DNA of 64,000 nucleotides from Erpobdella octoculata. Taxonomy: Eukaryota > Annelida > Clitellata > Hirudinida > Erpobdellidae. The stretch is from assembly GCA_963978895.1 (NCBI GenBank), contig OZ022244.1, positions 1,357,939 to 1,421,938 of the forward strand, read 5' to 3'. A program made the translations under genes and the position numbers. Of this stretch, positions 24,201 through 35,800 are shown piece by piece. The notes beneath the pieces were generated by a model. That model made no database searches and was not told the origin of the DNA. It was given only the letters and a program-made list of their open reading frames with translations. Positions within the stretch are counted from its first letter, which is position 1. Every line of letters begins with the position of its first letter.

Positions 24201-25421
24201 ATTATTCATTTACTCCCATATGTTACTAATAACAATTATTCATCTTCATCAAGGTTTAATTTTTAAATATCATTTTAACCCTGATTAAGGGTTTATTATC
24301 AACCGTATTTTTTTAAAATAAACCACAAATACAATAATCGAATACTAACCGAATAAATTATCTAGCTTAGCCTTATAAAACAGAACTGCATATTAATCCA
24401 CAATGAATTCAAAAATATTAAAAGCAATTAATTAATTATTAATGAGTTGAAATAAAAAAAAACAAAAAAAATTAACACTGCATTAAACTTCCACTCGGCA
24501 GAAATGAGTGCTATTAAAGTCTCATAAAAAAGAAAGATAAATGTACAGCCAACCAGACAGACAGTCTGGAATTGATATACAGTAAACCTGAATAGCTAGA
24601 CCAGTCAGTCTGCTAGCCGAGTTCAATGATTTAAATAACAGAACTTGAAAGAAAGGGAGCTTTTTGAATCCATATTGAAATTTGATCTATCTCACAGTGC
24701 TTCCAATGTTTTTAGTTATATTGACATATTTATGTTTACGCTTATTTGCAATGTATATTTTATGCAAGAATGATGTGATTAGTGATTAGTAGTTCTCAGA
24801 ATCTGTTTCGTTTGCGTAAATAAAAAAAAGTTTGAAAAATAAATCAGATTTTTACTGAACACAATGAAAGAGAAACTGAAGTATCTAAAAACTCTGAAAA
24901 ATTTGTTCTCATCTTTATAAAAATCCACTTTATAATTTTTGTAAAACATTTTTCTTCAGAGGTGCATATTCAAGCCAAAACAAAAATTAAATTTGTCAGA
25001 TAAGCATTTGCTATCACCGAATAAATAAGAGCATAGAACTGTCCCGATTTGATGACATAATATACAAGTCTGTGATATTATATTATGTGTACTCGTAATA
25101 AATAATACAGCAATTGATAAATAAATTTGCACATCATTAATTAATTAATATCAATTATTATTAATTAATGTTTATTCTCAGAAAAAGAACAAAAAACGAT
25201 ATTCACCATCTTCCACCTGTCCCACTCATTTTATTATAAAATATAGCAACTTAATAAAAATGCATCACTTGCAAATGTAATTGCTTGTTAGAAAAAAAAC
25301 ATAAAAACTAATAAAAAGCAATCAACCATTCATCCTGACAATCGATGGTAAGCTCCTGGTAAGAAACGGTAAATTGAAATTTGCAAGCTTCTTTCCCCAC
25401 TCTTTGCAATCTTTTCCACAT
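11533..25421 (-). CDS. EHBP1: EH domain-binding protein 1 (EHBP1) orthologue, 11 coding exons, 1047 aa
   Basis: Coding exons, 5' to 3' on the minus strand: 25421-25327, 24146-24089, 23471-23322, 22115-21949, 20896-20597, 19699-19656, 19229-19198, 14403-14204, 14078-14030, 13879-12260, 11961-11533. All phases join and total 3144 nt. The start [17 protein letters not shown] matches the EHBP1 N-terminus. Residues 1-155 form the NT-C2 membrane-binding domain ([24 protein letters not shown]). About 285-400 is the calponin-homology domain ([40 protein letters not shown]). An NPF motif ([10 protein letters not shown]) should bind EHD proteins. About 850-1005 is the coiled-coil bMERB domain that binds Rab8/10-type GTPases. 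The protein ends CSVQ, a CaaX box like vertebrate EHBP1, so C-terminal prenylation is likely. It links EHD/Rab membranes to actin in endocytic recycling. Intron 3 appears to use a GC donor (GAG|GCTC) and is the least certain junction. Intron 7 (4.8 kb) hosts a Tigger-derived gene. Confidence 0.93.
12064..12240. repeat. 36-bp minisatellite in the last EHBP1 intron, about 5 copies
   Basis: Units read ATGATCACGTGATAAAATGA followed by a CCTAGCCTTAATGTTT-like part. The second unit carries the perfect palindrome ATCACGTGAT. It fills most of the 298-bp last intron. Confidence 0.85.
14469..14583. repeat. (TA)n, (GC)n and (GT)n microsatellites
   Basis: A TA run at 14469-14496 is followed by a CG/GT alternating purine-pyrimidine run at about 14561-14584, next to the CH-domain exon in EHBP1 intron 7. 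Long alternating runs can adopt Z-DNA. Confidence 0.8.
15372..16937 (+). CDS. Tigger/CENP-B-type transposase-derived protein (probably domesticated)
   Basis: Single 521-codon exon inside EHBP1 intron 7, opposite strand. Residues about 8-60 are a Psq/CENP-B N-terminal helix-turn-helix ([15 protein letters not shown]). About 75-145 is the second CENP-B HTH, ending [17 protein letters not shown]. About 180-380 is the DDE fold: first Asp at residue 188 ([10 protein letters not shown]), second at 291 ([10 protein letters not shown]). The third catalytic position lies in the block normally written QPLDQG. Here it is QPLTSG, so residue 324 is Thr instead of Asp. DNA binding should survive but transposition should not. 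The frame is intact, GC content is above the surroundings and codon use is like the host exons. No terminal inverted repeats were found within about 600 bp either side. This pattern fits a host gene of the TIGD/jerky/CENP-B kind. A recently dead transposon copy is the alternative. Confidence 0.88.
   Translation: MEPGELRIKKKRTVFSIEDKIRILARVDGHMGTRTSLAAQLGLKLSTLNTIVNMRTEIEKSYSRYGPSSSKMRRSLKSSPLEELEGILLAWFKQARIADPSVDGTHLKEKALHIATCLGIGDFRASNGWIDGFKRRHNLVYKAVSTSETTAENVDPTMDWKSEPVVDWKSELPKLIDGYKRKDIFSVDETGLLYLLQPSEASAFADGCFRGGPESRVTILLGCNADGTEKLPPLVIGTQSRPEYFKNIKKLCTEYVSNSTSWMTPVIFQEFLTSLDSRMRAENRRILLFIDQCDAHLKVIASLRNINITFFPLSSTSCLQQPLTSGIVQSFKFQYRKQLVRKTVAMIDEGSITDESEMKIDLLTALHFIAEAWRRVEPSAISNGFEKCGFSTDDERVNNRLTEQEMSDWSSLKPPGIDFDEYVSCDAHVSICRLQTGDQMTEETPVTKDEVEEEKTDGRQAETRVSFVDALRGLESARRYAQRFYVDDDTLRMFSELEDRLYSLRYQEKLEQIPNSRWSKR
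17554..17810. mobile_element. hAT-type MITE with perfect 8-bp target duplication
   Basis: The 257-bp element starts CAGTGGTGTA and ends GCATGCCACTG, imperfect inverted ends. The 8 bp CTCACGTA occur directly on both sides (17546-17553 and 17811-17818), the hAT signature. It has no coding capacity and lies in EHBP1 intron 7. Confidence 0.88.
18330..18358. repeat. (CA)n microsatellite
   Basis: Fourteen or so CA repeats in EHBP1 intron 7. Confidence 0.9.
19300..19375. repeat. AT-rich tandem repeat of about 36 bp
   Basis: Two to three copies of AATAAAGATGAAAATAATTA with spacer, in EHBP1 intron 6. Confidence 0.7.
19768..19834. repeat. (TA)n microsatellite
   Basis: Pure TA run in EHBP1 intron 5. 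Confidence 0.95.
21222..21261. repeat. (CA)n microsatellite
   Basis: CA run in EHBP1 intron 4. Confidence 0.95.
21677..21946. repeat. Tandem duplication of about 135 bp beside EHBP1 exon 4
   Basis: Copy 1 is 21677-21810 and copy 2 is 21811-21946, about 90% alike. Both contain GGACTGGCTTGC and GAGTCAAGGATAGTCTCTAT and end CCACCGAGAACTC. Copy 2 stops directly against the exon 4 donor at 21948. Confidence 0.9.
23108..23285. repeat. Trinucleotide repeat tract (AAT/ATT then TCA)
   Basis: (AAT)n meeting (ATT)n, then interrupted (TCA)n, in EHBP1 intron 3 just beyond exon 3. The AAT-to-ATT switch can form a hairpin. Confidence 0.9.
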
Positions 25422-27383
25422 GTTTATCTGAAATTCAAACAGCGCTTACGCTTAAATACTAAATCCTTCAGTTACACTACGCTCAATCATCATATCAGAT
25501 TACTCTTTTATTTTACAAACAACAAAAAAACGAACTTCTCCGTTGACATAACAAACGGGTCCGCAGCTTAAAAGTGAGAGAGGACTAGAGACCATTTCTT
25601 GAATATTTTTATTTTCGAAGTTTAATATAAAATCCAACAAACGACAATGAATTTTACAATCGACTTAACTCCTTATTAATTTAAATACCCATCACTTGAC
25701 TGTATTGTACAGGTACTCAACCGGTACAACCACTGTTACTTAACAGCTGCTGACAAGTAGGTAACGATATCGGGATTTTCTATGTATATGACCAACAGGA
25801 ATTCCAACGAAATTACCAAACTATAAACAGACCATCCGGGTTACTTTCAGGAAAATTCTCCCCTTAAGTAAAACACTAAAATTGATATTATAGACACATA
25901 ATGATGTCCTGAAAATACGATCCAAAGTGCCGTGTATTACGCCCCCTTTAGCACATTACCCTAATAAGCTGATATGCGGATTTTTCACGTGTGGTTATAC
26001 CTAAGTATGTATAGTATATTGGACATTCTTTTCTCTCAATCTTTCTTTCACTTTCTCACAGCTAACACAAAAACACTTTTTCCAATAAAACAATTCTAAA
26101 AAAATTAAATAAAAATGGACAATTAAAAAACAGTTTAATATATATTTTAAAAAAGGCTTAACAATTAACAATAACACCAATTTTAAAAAAACCACACATC
26201 AAAGTAAGATCATTATTGCATCGATATATTTTGGTATGTTGTGTAACAAAGTAGGTTATTATAATAATATAAACATTTGCAAAGTTCAATTAGATAACGA
26301 TCATGCGATAATAAAAGATATGACAATTTCTGAAACTAAGCTGCACAGAGCTTTCGTCCAGATCTGAGATCAGAATATAGCTGGTTGATCTCTGAGTTAG
26401 TTTGATAATAAATTAAGCCTAATAATAATAATAATAATTAAAAAAGAAAAAATAAGTTATTTCATCATCATCAACATCCTTAATAATGGCAAGAATTTTA
26501 TTATCCGTACAAATATTCCGGTGCATCTCTTTCGAATCTGTGAATCAATGTAGAACAAGCGAGTGAAGAACTTACGTGTAACGAGTGAAGAACTTACGTG
26601 TAACAAGGAATGTCAAAGTGACAATGTAAAAAGCTTTAGTGATCGTAAAAAAAAGTTTCCCGGTAAACAGCGACAAAATGACACGAAAAACTCAGACAGA
26701 CGACAACACAAGTCGTAGGATGAAGGTTGACACATGTCACGATGCTAAACAAGAGACCGAAGGTAGGTAGGTAGCTATGAAATACTGTTGAAACAAAACC
26801 ACCGTGACACACGACGCATTCCTAATACAACAAATACCCTTAACTCTATCAAGTCTGTAAACAAAACAAATATGGTCGAAATCTCAAAACCTGAATACCT
26901 CCACCGGCCAATATCATCTGAACCTAGCGGGTGCGTATTGATTGACCAATGATACCAAACGAAGTTAAAACGAAACAAATCTACGGCGTGTTTATCCTGT
27001 AAATTACGTGAAAGCATGGATGAAATAAACGAAAAGAAAAACATTTAACACCTTTTTAATTAATAACTTTTAAAAACTACCGACCGGACGAAATTGATTG
27101 CATCATCATCTTGGGAAGCATTACTATGAACAACGACAGTCACTCACGCGAACACCGTAAGTATCGATAATGATCATTTAATAATAAGCCGATTGAGCGT
27201 TGTAAAACAAAGATCTTAAATATCTCTATCAAATAATCGACGTGCGTGATTGGACGAAAATCACAAAAAAAACAGCCAATCAGAATTAGATTAATAATTA
27301 TATGCATAATGAATAACGGTGATGATTATGATAACGGTGATAGTAACGATAATGATGATAAGAATCCGAGTGAAAAAAAGAAT
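25422..27383. other. Intergenic: EHBP1 upstream region and C2CD2-like downstream region
   Basis: About 2 kb between the EHBP1 start codon and the C2CD2-like stop codon, both genes on the minus strand. No convincing exon is visible. A tandem GAACTTACGTGTAACGAGTGAA duplication lies at 26555-26600. The EHBP1 promoter and 5' UTR should be in the part near 25.4-26 kb. Confidence 0.5.
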
Positions 27384-29771
27384 TCAACGAAGAGAATCCG
27401 GCGTGGAATGCGAGGGCAGTTGCGGCTTCTTGCCGAATATGTTCTTCAGGTTGGAATTCAGCTGCTGAAATCTCATCTGATGTTTCTTCTTCTGTTGATG
27501 TTGTTGTTCGGGGAGTTGTTGTTGAAGTGGTAGTCGATCAATCTGCAGTCGTAGTGCTTCTTGCTGTTGCTGCTGCTGCTGTAACAGCTGGGGTGACAAC
27601 AGCAATGATTCAGACTCTCGTAAACGGTGGCGTTCCGCCAAGGGAATCGGCTGCTTTTGACAGAACTGTTCTGTGTTTCGTGTTGACCACGTCGACGTAA
27701 ATGAAATGTAAAAACACATCAAATTAGGGCAGTAAAATGTAATTTATTCCTTAAATATAATTTAATTGATTGCAATTTGGAACAGAAACTTCATTATCGA
27801 TAACAATTGAAGTGTCCTGGGAGGAGTCAACTATCCGGACTCGAAAGAATAAAAAAGAATCAATTGAGTAAATTAAAAATGGCCGACCACAAGGCACCTT
27901 CATCTTTTCTACTCCGCTCCATCTTCTGCTGCTGTTGCGGCTGCAGCTGGAGATGCCGTCGGTGATACTGCCGCAGAGGAGTGCACTGATAATGATTGTA
28001 GACTTTTGTGGCGGCCAGAGCAGCTGCCGTGTCCGTCGACGCAGACGACAGAGAGGTTGAAACGGACGCAGTCTCTTTGGCGGACGTCGATTCGGCACTC
28101 TTCGAGCGAGACTTCTGCAATAAAAATACTGAGGTATTTCATCACTGCGTCAAATAAATACACACATTTTATCAGGTTTAAAATGCGTTCAAAAACGTAA
28201 TTTAGTTTAATATAATTAATTTTATTTATTTTTTTTAATTTAATATAGTTTTAATTAGATTTATGTCAATTTAATATAATTTTAATTTAATTTAATTTAA
28301 TTTAAATTCATCTCAACACTTCGTGAAGAGCGAGTATAAAAACACACGAACCGTTTTGTTCTGATTCCTGTCTCCGACGGTTTCGACGTTGAACCTCCTG
28401 CGGATGGAAGTCATGAGGGACCAGCGTTTCTTGGAGCTGTTGCTGCTACTTGAAGCTGCGGCCGCGGCAGCCGTAGCGCCGGCGCTGCAGTTGTTCTCCG
28501 AGGCTGCGACCACATCGTAAACGTCGTCGTCGTCAACGTCGTCGATGTTGGTCAGCGCTGTAATTTTAATGTAAAAATAATTATTACAAGCCACATTCAA
28601 CCCCCCCAGAGAAAAGATAATGCGGGGCACCAATGAATGAATGGCTTTACGGATTACATACAACACAACAATTACGTAATTAAGTGTACCACAAATTAAC
28701 CTACTTTTTGAAAATTTTAATTACACTTAATAAACTTACTCGTGCTGTCAAAATGCAATTCAAATAGATAGTGAACACCAAGAAACTAGGAAATCTGCGT
28801 CAAATAATTATCACACAAAACGCCACAGCAGATGAAACCGATGCCGACTATTAAATCATACAAAAATCGAAAACCAATTTTTTTTCGACTAAAAACGCTT
28901 CGCTATGCGTTTCTCTCTTTCTCTTACTTCTGCTTGAATGGATGGATGAGTTCGCATGATCTACGACCTCCAAATTGTTCTTCCCTTTCGGTGATTTCCT
29001 CTGGAGTGATAAAAATAAAAAAATTAAATAATAATAATAATAATAATAATTTGATTTCCCGATATGTAATCGGACTCACACGCTCGTTTGCACTCAAGTA
29101 CACATTCACACGTGCATACGCACAGACACACAGACTAACTAACGCACATTGATTGGTGAATATTTCTTAGGATTCCCTGAAAGGTCGGCACCTGAACAAG
29201 AGAAATAGATTTGAATGAATACTCGTATTTATTTTATTTTTTTGTTTATTTTATTTTATTTTTTTATTTATTTATTTATTTTATTTATTTATTTAACTTG
29301 TATTTTATCCACTTTCACAACGAAATACATTACTTATAAAAAAAACAAAAATTTCCGCATTTTTCTAATCATTTAAACAAAACCGAGTAACATTATAACT
29401 AAAGAATTAATTGGACGACCAACCGAAATATATTCCTGACCGATTGACACGGTCAGACTCCCGTTGCTAAGGAAACCAACTGATATGAAAACAGAAATCA
29501 TTGACAATGTGAACTAATAATACATCAACACAAAAATAAAATGAAAAGATAATAAAATAAAATAAATTATAAGAATATTTCCAAATTATTCACAAAACTG
29601 CAAAAGAAGAACATTTAAAAAATTATTTGTCACTTCGAAACCGTTCGGCACGATTTAAAAATAAGTAAACAAAAAAACATAAATTTCATATATGGTATCA
29701 GAGTATATATAAAAATAATTTAAAAATAAGAAAACAAAAAAAAACGTAAATTCCATATAAATAGCACCAGA

Positions 29772-29868
<97 letters not shown>

Positions 29869-32800
29869 CAGATCTTCTTCATATTCAACCTAAAGAGATG
29901 CTGCAGGAAGACTTAGACTGGTGGCATGGAATCGTTGACAGATCGTCGGCATTCCCGGAGAGGTCGAGGTCGGAAGAAGGTTCGAAATCGTGTCGGGACT
30001 TCCCAGGCATCTTGGACGCGTCGCTCTCCATGAACAGAAACTGAACATGCGGGTTTGAATCATTAATTCACTAACATAATTTTGTAATGAATATTCAATC
30101 GATAAGAAAAAAAACTTTAAAAAGATCGAACAAATGTCATCCGCAACCGTGTCGTGCGACAGAACAGTCACGTACACATTTAATACTTAATATCAATAAT
30201 CATATTCGTAATACTAATAAACACAATAACTACAGTAATAATAATATTAATAAATATTCTATAGATATATATATGAAAAGCATTGTGTATGTGTATGTGT
30301 GCGTGTGTTCGCTTATCACATCCAAAATGCTGGAGCAATTTGAATGAAATTTTGCATCTTGGCAGTCTTCATTGAAGAGAAGATTTCAAGCCATTTTTTT
30401 TTTAAATCGGTTTATTATTTTACGTTTCGTCAAAAACTTCAAAAAATCCCGAGCAGCCCCCCCCCAGTAAAAAAAAGAATAATGACAACCTCGGCACAAA
30501 TAGTTCCAGAGGACTTCTTATTCGGAGATGCAAGCGCAGAAAAGAACGAGCTTGCCCCGTTTCGAATCGAACTGCTGCTGTTATTATTGTTTGCACTGCT
30601 GTTCTTAGCTGCCGCTGCCGCTGCTGCTGCTTCGGTCATCAGCGAGTGACCCCCGTGCAGGAGATTGGCCCGTTTCGGATCGGCGAGGGGGAGGAACTTG
30701 CGATAAGGTGACTTCCGGAGGTCGTCCAGCAAATGGCAGCTGAAGCCGACCAACGTCTGAAGGCCTAGATTAGTTTTGCAATTGAATTGAATGAAGCGGG
30801 CAGAAAAAATTTACTGTGAAATTAAATTTAAATGACATCTTAAAGAAGAGCATCGATGGTAGGTAAAATTTAATAATTATTTAGCCAATCTATCATCATC
30901 ATCACCATAACTGTAACCATTATGATGATGATGATGATGATGATGTTATTTATTCAATGACATTTATATAGTACTTACTCCTTATGAAAAGTTAACTACA
31001 GCAGTGCATAACCACCGCCATCATCATCATAACCATCATTATCAACATAACCACCATCAAAACCATCACATCATCATAACCACCATCATCATGCCGCTTT
31101 TAAAACACCTACCCTTCAAAGCATAAGTTAGGGCATGACCTTCAGCCTAAATTAATCCCCTCTTATTCCAGTACCGAATATCGCCTCGAACCGGGCACCC
31201 CCCGGGCTCCCCCTCCACTCATCTCATTCTGTTTTAACGAAAAGTTACAATAACCTTTTGAGGTGCAGAAAACTTCCATCTTCAGATGCTTGGACATGAA
31301 GCCCGTTGTACTTTAATAATAACAACAACAACGATGATGATAATAAAATTTGTTTCATATAAAAACTACTGAGATTTTTAATTGTACAAATAGCCTATGC
31401 ACTTAGAAGATAATAAATAGGCATAGGCATGCACTTAGAAGATAATAAATAGCTTATGCACTTAAAAGGCAATAGCTTATGCACTTAAAAGGCAATAGCT
31501 TATGCAATTAAAAGACAAGAGCTTATGCACTTGAATAAGCTTCACACTATGATTGCCAACAAAACAATCCTGAATTATACACAGGAATGGATGTATGTCC
31601 ATTAGGTAGCTAACCAAATTATGCAGCTAATTAAATAATTCATTAGCTGCATAATTCTCTTAGTTCCAGTTGCATAACTTGGTTTTGTCAAAAAACAATA
31701 TAACGCACCTCAGCCTGGTTCACATTAGGCAGCAATCACAGCTTACCACTGCTAACTGGGCACAAGAACTGTTTTCGCATATAATTTGAATAAATTATGA
31801 ATATTCAAGCAGCAGGGGCGGAGCAGAAGCAATGAATTATGAATATTCAAGACTCACAATAGAAACGTTTCGTCGAAGTACGGAGACGAGGTGTTCTTGA
31901 CGCAAGTCGTGCAGTGGCTCTGCTCCGGGTGGTCCATCGTTATTCTACAGTGAACCTGAGTAGCAGCTGGTTGGAGAGAGACGTTCGAATGTATGAGAAA
32001 TGTAATGAACCGATCGTACAATCTCATCGGCCAAATGTTAGTACAATCTCATCGGGCCACACGTTAGTACAATCTCATCTGGACACACATTAGTACAATA
32101 TCATCGGACCACACATTATTACAATCTCATCGGCCGCACTTTTTTACAATCTCACTGACTATGTGGTCATACAATCTCATCTACTGCATAATTGTATATG
32201 ACCACATGATTTTAAAGCTTCCTCAACCACATGATCACACAATCTTGTTGAAAACATGATCAACCACATTGAACATCTTTGACATCATGATGGCACATTC
32301 TCATTGACAATATAATCATATAATATCATTGATAACATTATCAAACAATCTCATTGACAACATGATCATACAATCTCATTGACAACATGCTCATACAATC
32401 TCATTGAAAACATCATCATACAAGTTCTTCAACGACAACATCATAAATATCACTGACAACATGATCACACTATCTTGTTGACAACACGATCACACTATCT
32501 CGTCGACAACATGATCACACTATCTCGTCGACAACGTGATCACACTATCTCGTCGACAACATGATCACACTATCTTATCGGCCCAAAACTCACAGGAAGC
32601 GGGCAGCATGAGTGAATCGATCTTTATGATCCTCGCCAGTAATTTACTCTCAAACGACATCGATGACAAAGACGCGTCCACGAGCTTTCTGGACGAGTGC
32701 TATGAAAAAAATTGATTAGATTTTATCAACGACGGGACCGACTGCATTTCTATCAAATAATGATGATAATAATAATAATAATAATAATAAAAATAATAAT

Positions 32801-35800
32801 AATAATGATGATAATAATAATAATAATAATAATGATAATAATAATTATTATGTAATGATAATATTATGTATTATCATTACATAATAAGTGTATTTCCGGT
32901 CGAAACAACCAGCAAAGCAAACTGTAACAAAAATTTCTTAAGACAAAATAAAAAGAACCAAAAAAGTTCCACAAGAAGCATTCACCGATCCTGTGATCTG
33001 CGTCCTTTCTGGACTACGGGGAACGGGGTTGTCGTCCCAGGTGTCCCTACCCCCGAAACCGCCGTCGCCGTCACGACGACGGGCACCGATTGCATCCGTG
33101 GCGAGGGGGCAGAAGAGGTCCGACATGTTGAGACGAACTTTTGCACCGGTCAGGATCTTGCAAACGATTCCGTTAATGTCGTGCGGCATCTGAAACGCAA
33201 GCACAGAAACACGTTCACGCAATGCCGATGGAGCACGTGTGTTATTTTTTCGTTCACTCGCAAGATATAAAAACCTCACTACGAGTAGTTCCCACGTGGA
33301 TTGTAAAGGTAAAAAATATTTTTTGACAGAATCCTAATCATGACAGACTAAAAGCAAAATAATTAACAAAGTGAATGTAAAATCTATAAAAATGTCCATT
33401 CGCTCATCAGCTACACATATTTATACAGAATCATCATCATCATCACTATTGTTGTTGCGTCCAGCGTCTATTGTTTATCAAAAGTATTCTTATCAATAAT
33501 ATTATTACTAACTTTTAACAATATCTCAGTAACCTTTTCAAAACCATTTCACAAACAGACAAACAAACAAACAAGCAATGCAGCAATAACCCGAGAAATA
33601 CAAACTGCTCACACATATAAGACAAACCACTTAGAGCGAATCCCAACGCACTTGAAACTTTAATGATTCTCTCAATAACATTTGACATCTTTTACTTCTT
33701 TATTATTAATAATATCGATGATAATAATATTTTCATATTTTTATTATAAGTAATAAAATCAATCATAACAATAATATCTTTTGCTTATAATTAATAATAT
33801 CGATAATAATAGTAATATTAAAATATAAAAAAATTGATTAAATAAAAAATGAATAAATAAATAATTGCGATATAATTACAATAGTGTTCAGAGTGGTATG
33901 TTCAAACGAGAGATTTGTCACTCGTTGAACGGACATCTCGGAAATCCCCGTAGTGCTACTCTCGTTCCAGGTTAGAACCAGGTTCGCCTGAGAAAAAAAA
34001 ATGTTATTTTTAATCTAGTTATTCTTAATAACGTTATCGAGTGTTTTAGAGCAACTTATTAAAACTAGCTAAAAAAAAGCCGGCATTGCCCGGGTTTTTT
34101 TTCGCTCGCCAATTGCACCGAAATTCAATAAAATTGTGCCATGCATTCAAATCTGATGCCAATAGATACAAACATGTATATAAGATGTCATGCAGTGACA
34201 GTAGCAGCTGAGAGTAGTGACAGAAGCAATTATGAGAGCAGAAACATTTGTTTCTATATTGTGAATTCAAGAGCCAAATGAATATTAAATCAGTAGTAGA
34301 ATCAGTGCGTTTAATATGTTAATAAAGAGAAAAAATAAATCATGAAAAAAAAGAAAGAAACACTACACAAAAGTAAAAAGGAGCATCTAAGTTGTGGGAA
34401 CTGTATGCTATTTTCGATCATTGAATAATGTTTAATTACTTTTTATTATTTTTTTTTATTTGCTCAATTCCATTTTTGTCATCAATCAATTTTCTATATC
34501 TTTGCAATCACGATGCGATTTGCATGAACTTATTTTTATTAATTAAGTTTGTATCTCCAGTTATATTGTATTTTATACATAAAACCAACATATCAACATC
34601 CAATATAACAACACACAATATATGCTTATAAGCTCGTATTAAAATGTCCATGATAGAGATCTCTCAAGTTGTGTGCCAGTGCTGCTAGCTTTAATTTAAA
34701 TAGTTACCTCACATAAATTTGTGATGTTACAGATTTTATATAAAAATTATGAAAAATGTTGTTTTAGCAAATATATTTAATCGATAAAACTCTACAATTG
34801 CAAACAGCCACCAGCTAGCTGGGTGTCAAAAAACAAGATGAAAGACGTGATAGAGATAAGCCGGGAGCAAAAGTCAAAACACAACTTAGAAAAATAATTA
34901 ATACTTAGAGTCATGAGTGAGTGTACAATACATGCTGCTGTAATATTATGTATCTAAAAATGCTTTTCATTTGACCTTAAAAATGATATCAATTACTAGA
35001 TTGCCTATTTTAACCTTGGTGCAGCTAATAATCTAAGCATACATTTTGTCATTTGATAATGGCTGAGTGACTTCATAACATAATAAGTGTCCTTTGATCA
35101 CACTCAAACTAGCTAGGTAATAATGAATAATGATTCCAATTTGATGTTGATGATGATGCTTAATAAAACACGATCCATAACATGCTTATAATCTGTCTGC
35201 ACATAGGCTGTCATAAGCTTATGAAATTCAATAGCGGAATTGCAATAATTTATATTAATTACATTAGCCAGCTCATCAGCCATTTGGATCAAACCAATTA
35301 CTTTGAAGTACATACCGCCAATAAATACTATACTCTCTCTCTCGGCAAATCATAAATGCTTATCTGAAATATTAACCGCAATATTTGTGAAAAAAGATAC
35401 TACAAACTGTAAAGTACTTAAGAGGTCAGGTAAAATGGCTACAAGAGGAACTAAAATGACTACGAAATCTATGCTGGAATAATAAAAAAAATAATAGAAT
35501 AGCCAACACAACACCGACTGAAACACGACACTGCACGAGTAAGGTAGTAAAAGGTAGACAACGATGCGAACACGCACAAATTTCTAGGAGGCAATTTCAC
35601 ACAGAGAGATAAGAGTCTGCATAATTAAACAGATTTTAAAACTAAAATTCGTCGCGCGGTTCGATCAGCTTATATCTGTAGTCACTGTAGTGGTAGCCGA
35701 GTCCATTTCTACGACCGGAAAATCAGTTGTGTTTCGTCTGCTAAAACGGAAAGTGCAGGCGATACTTAAGAGGCGGAAATAGTAATAATTTTGCTAATAG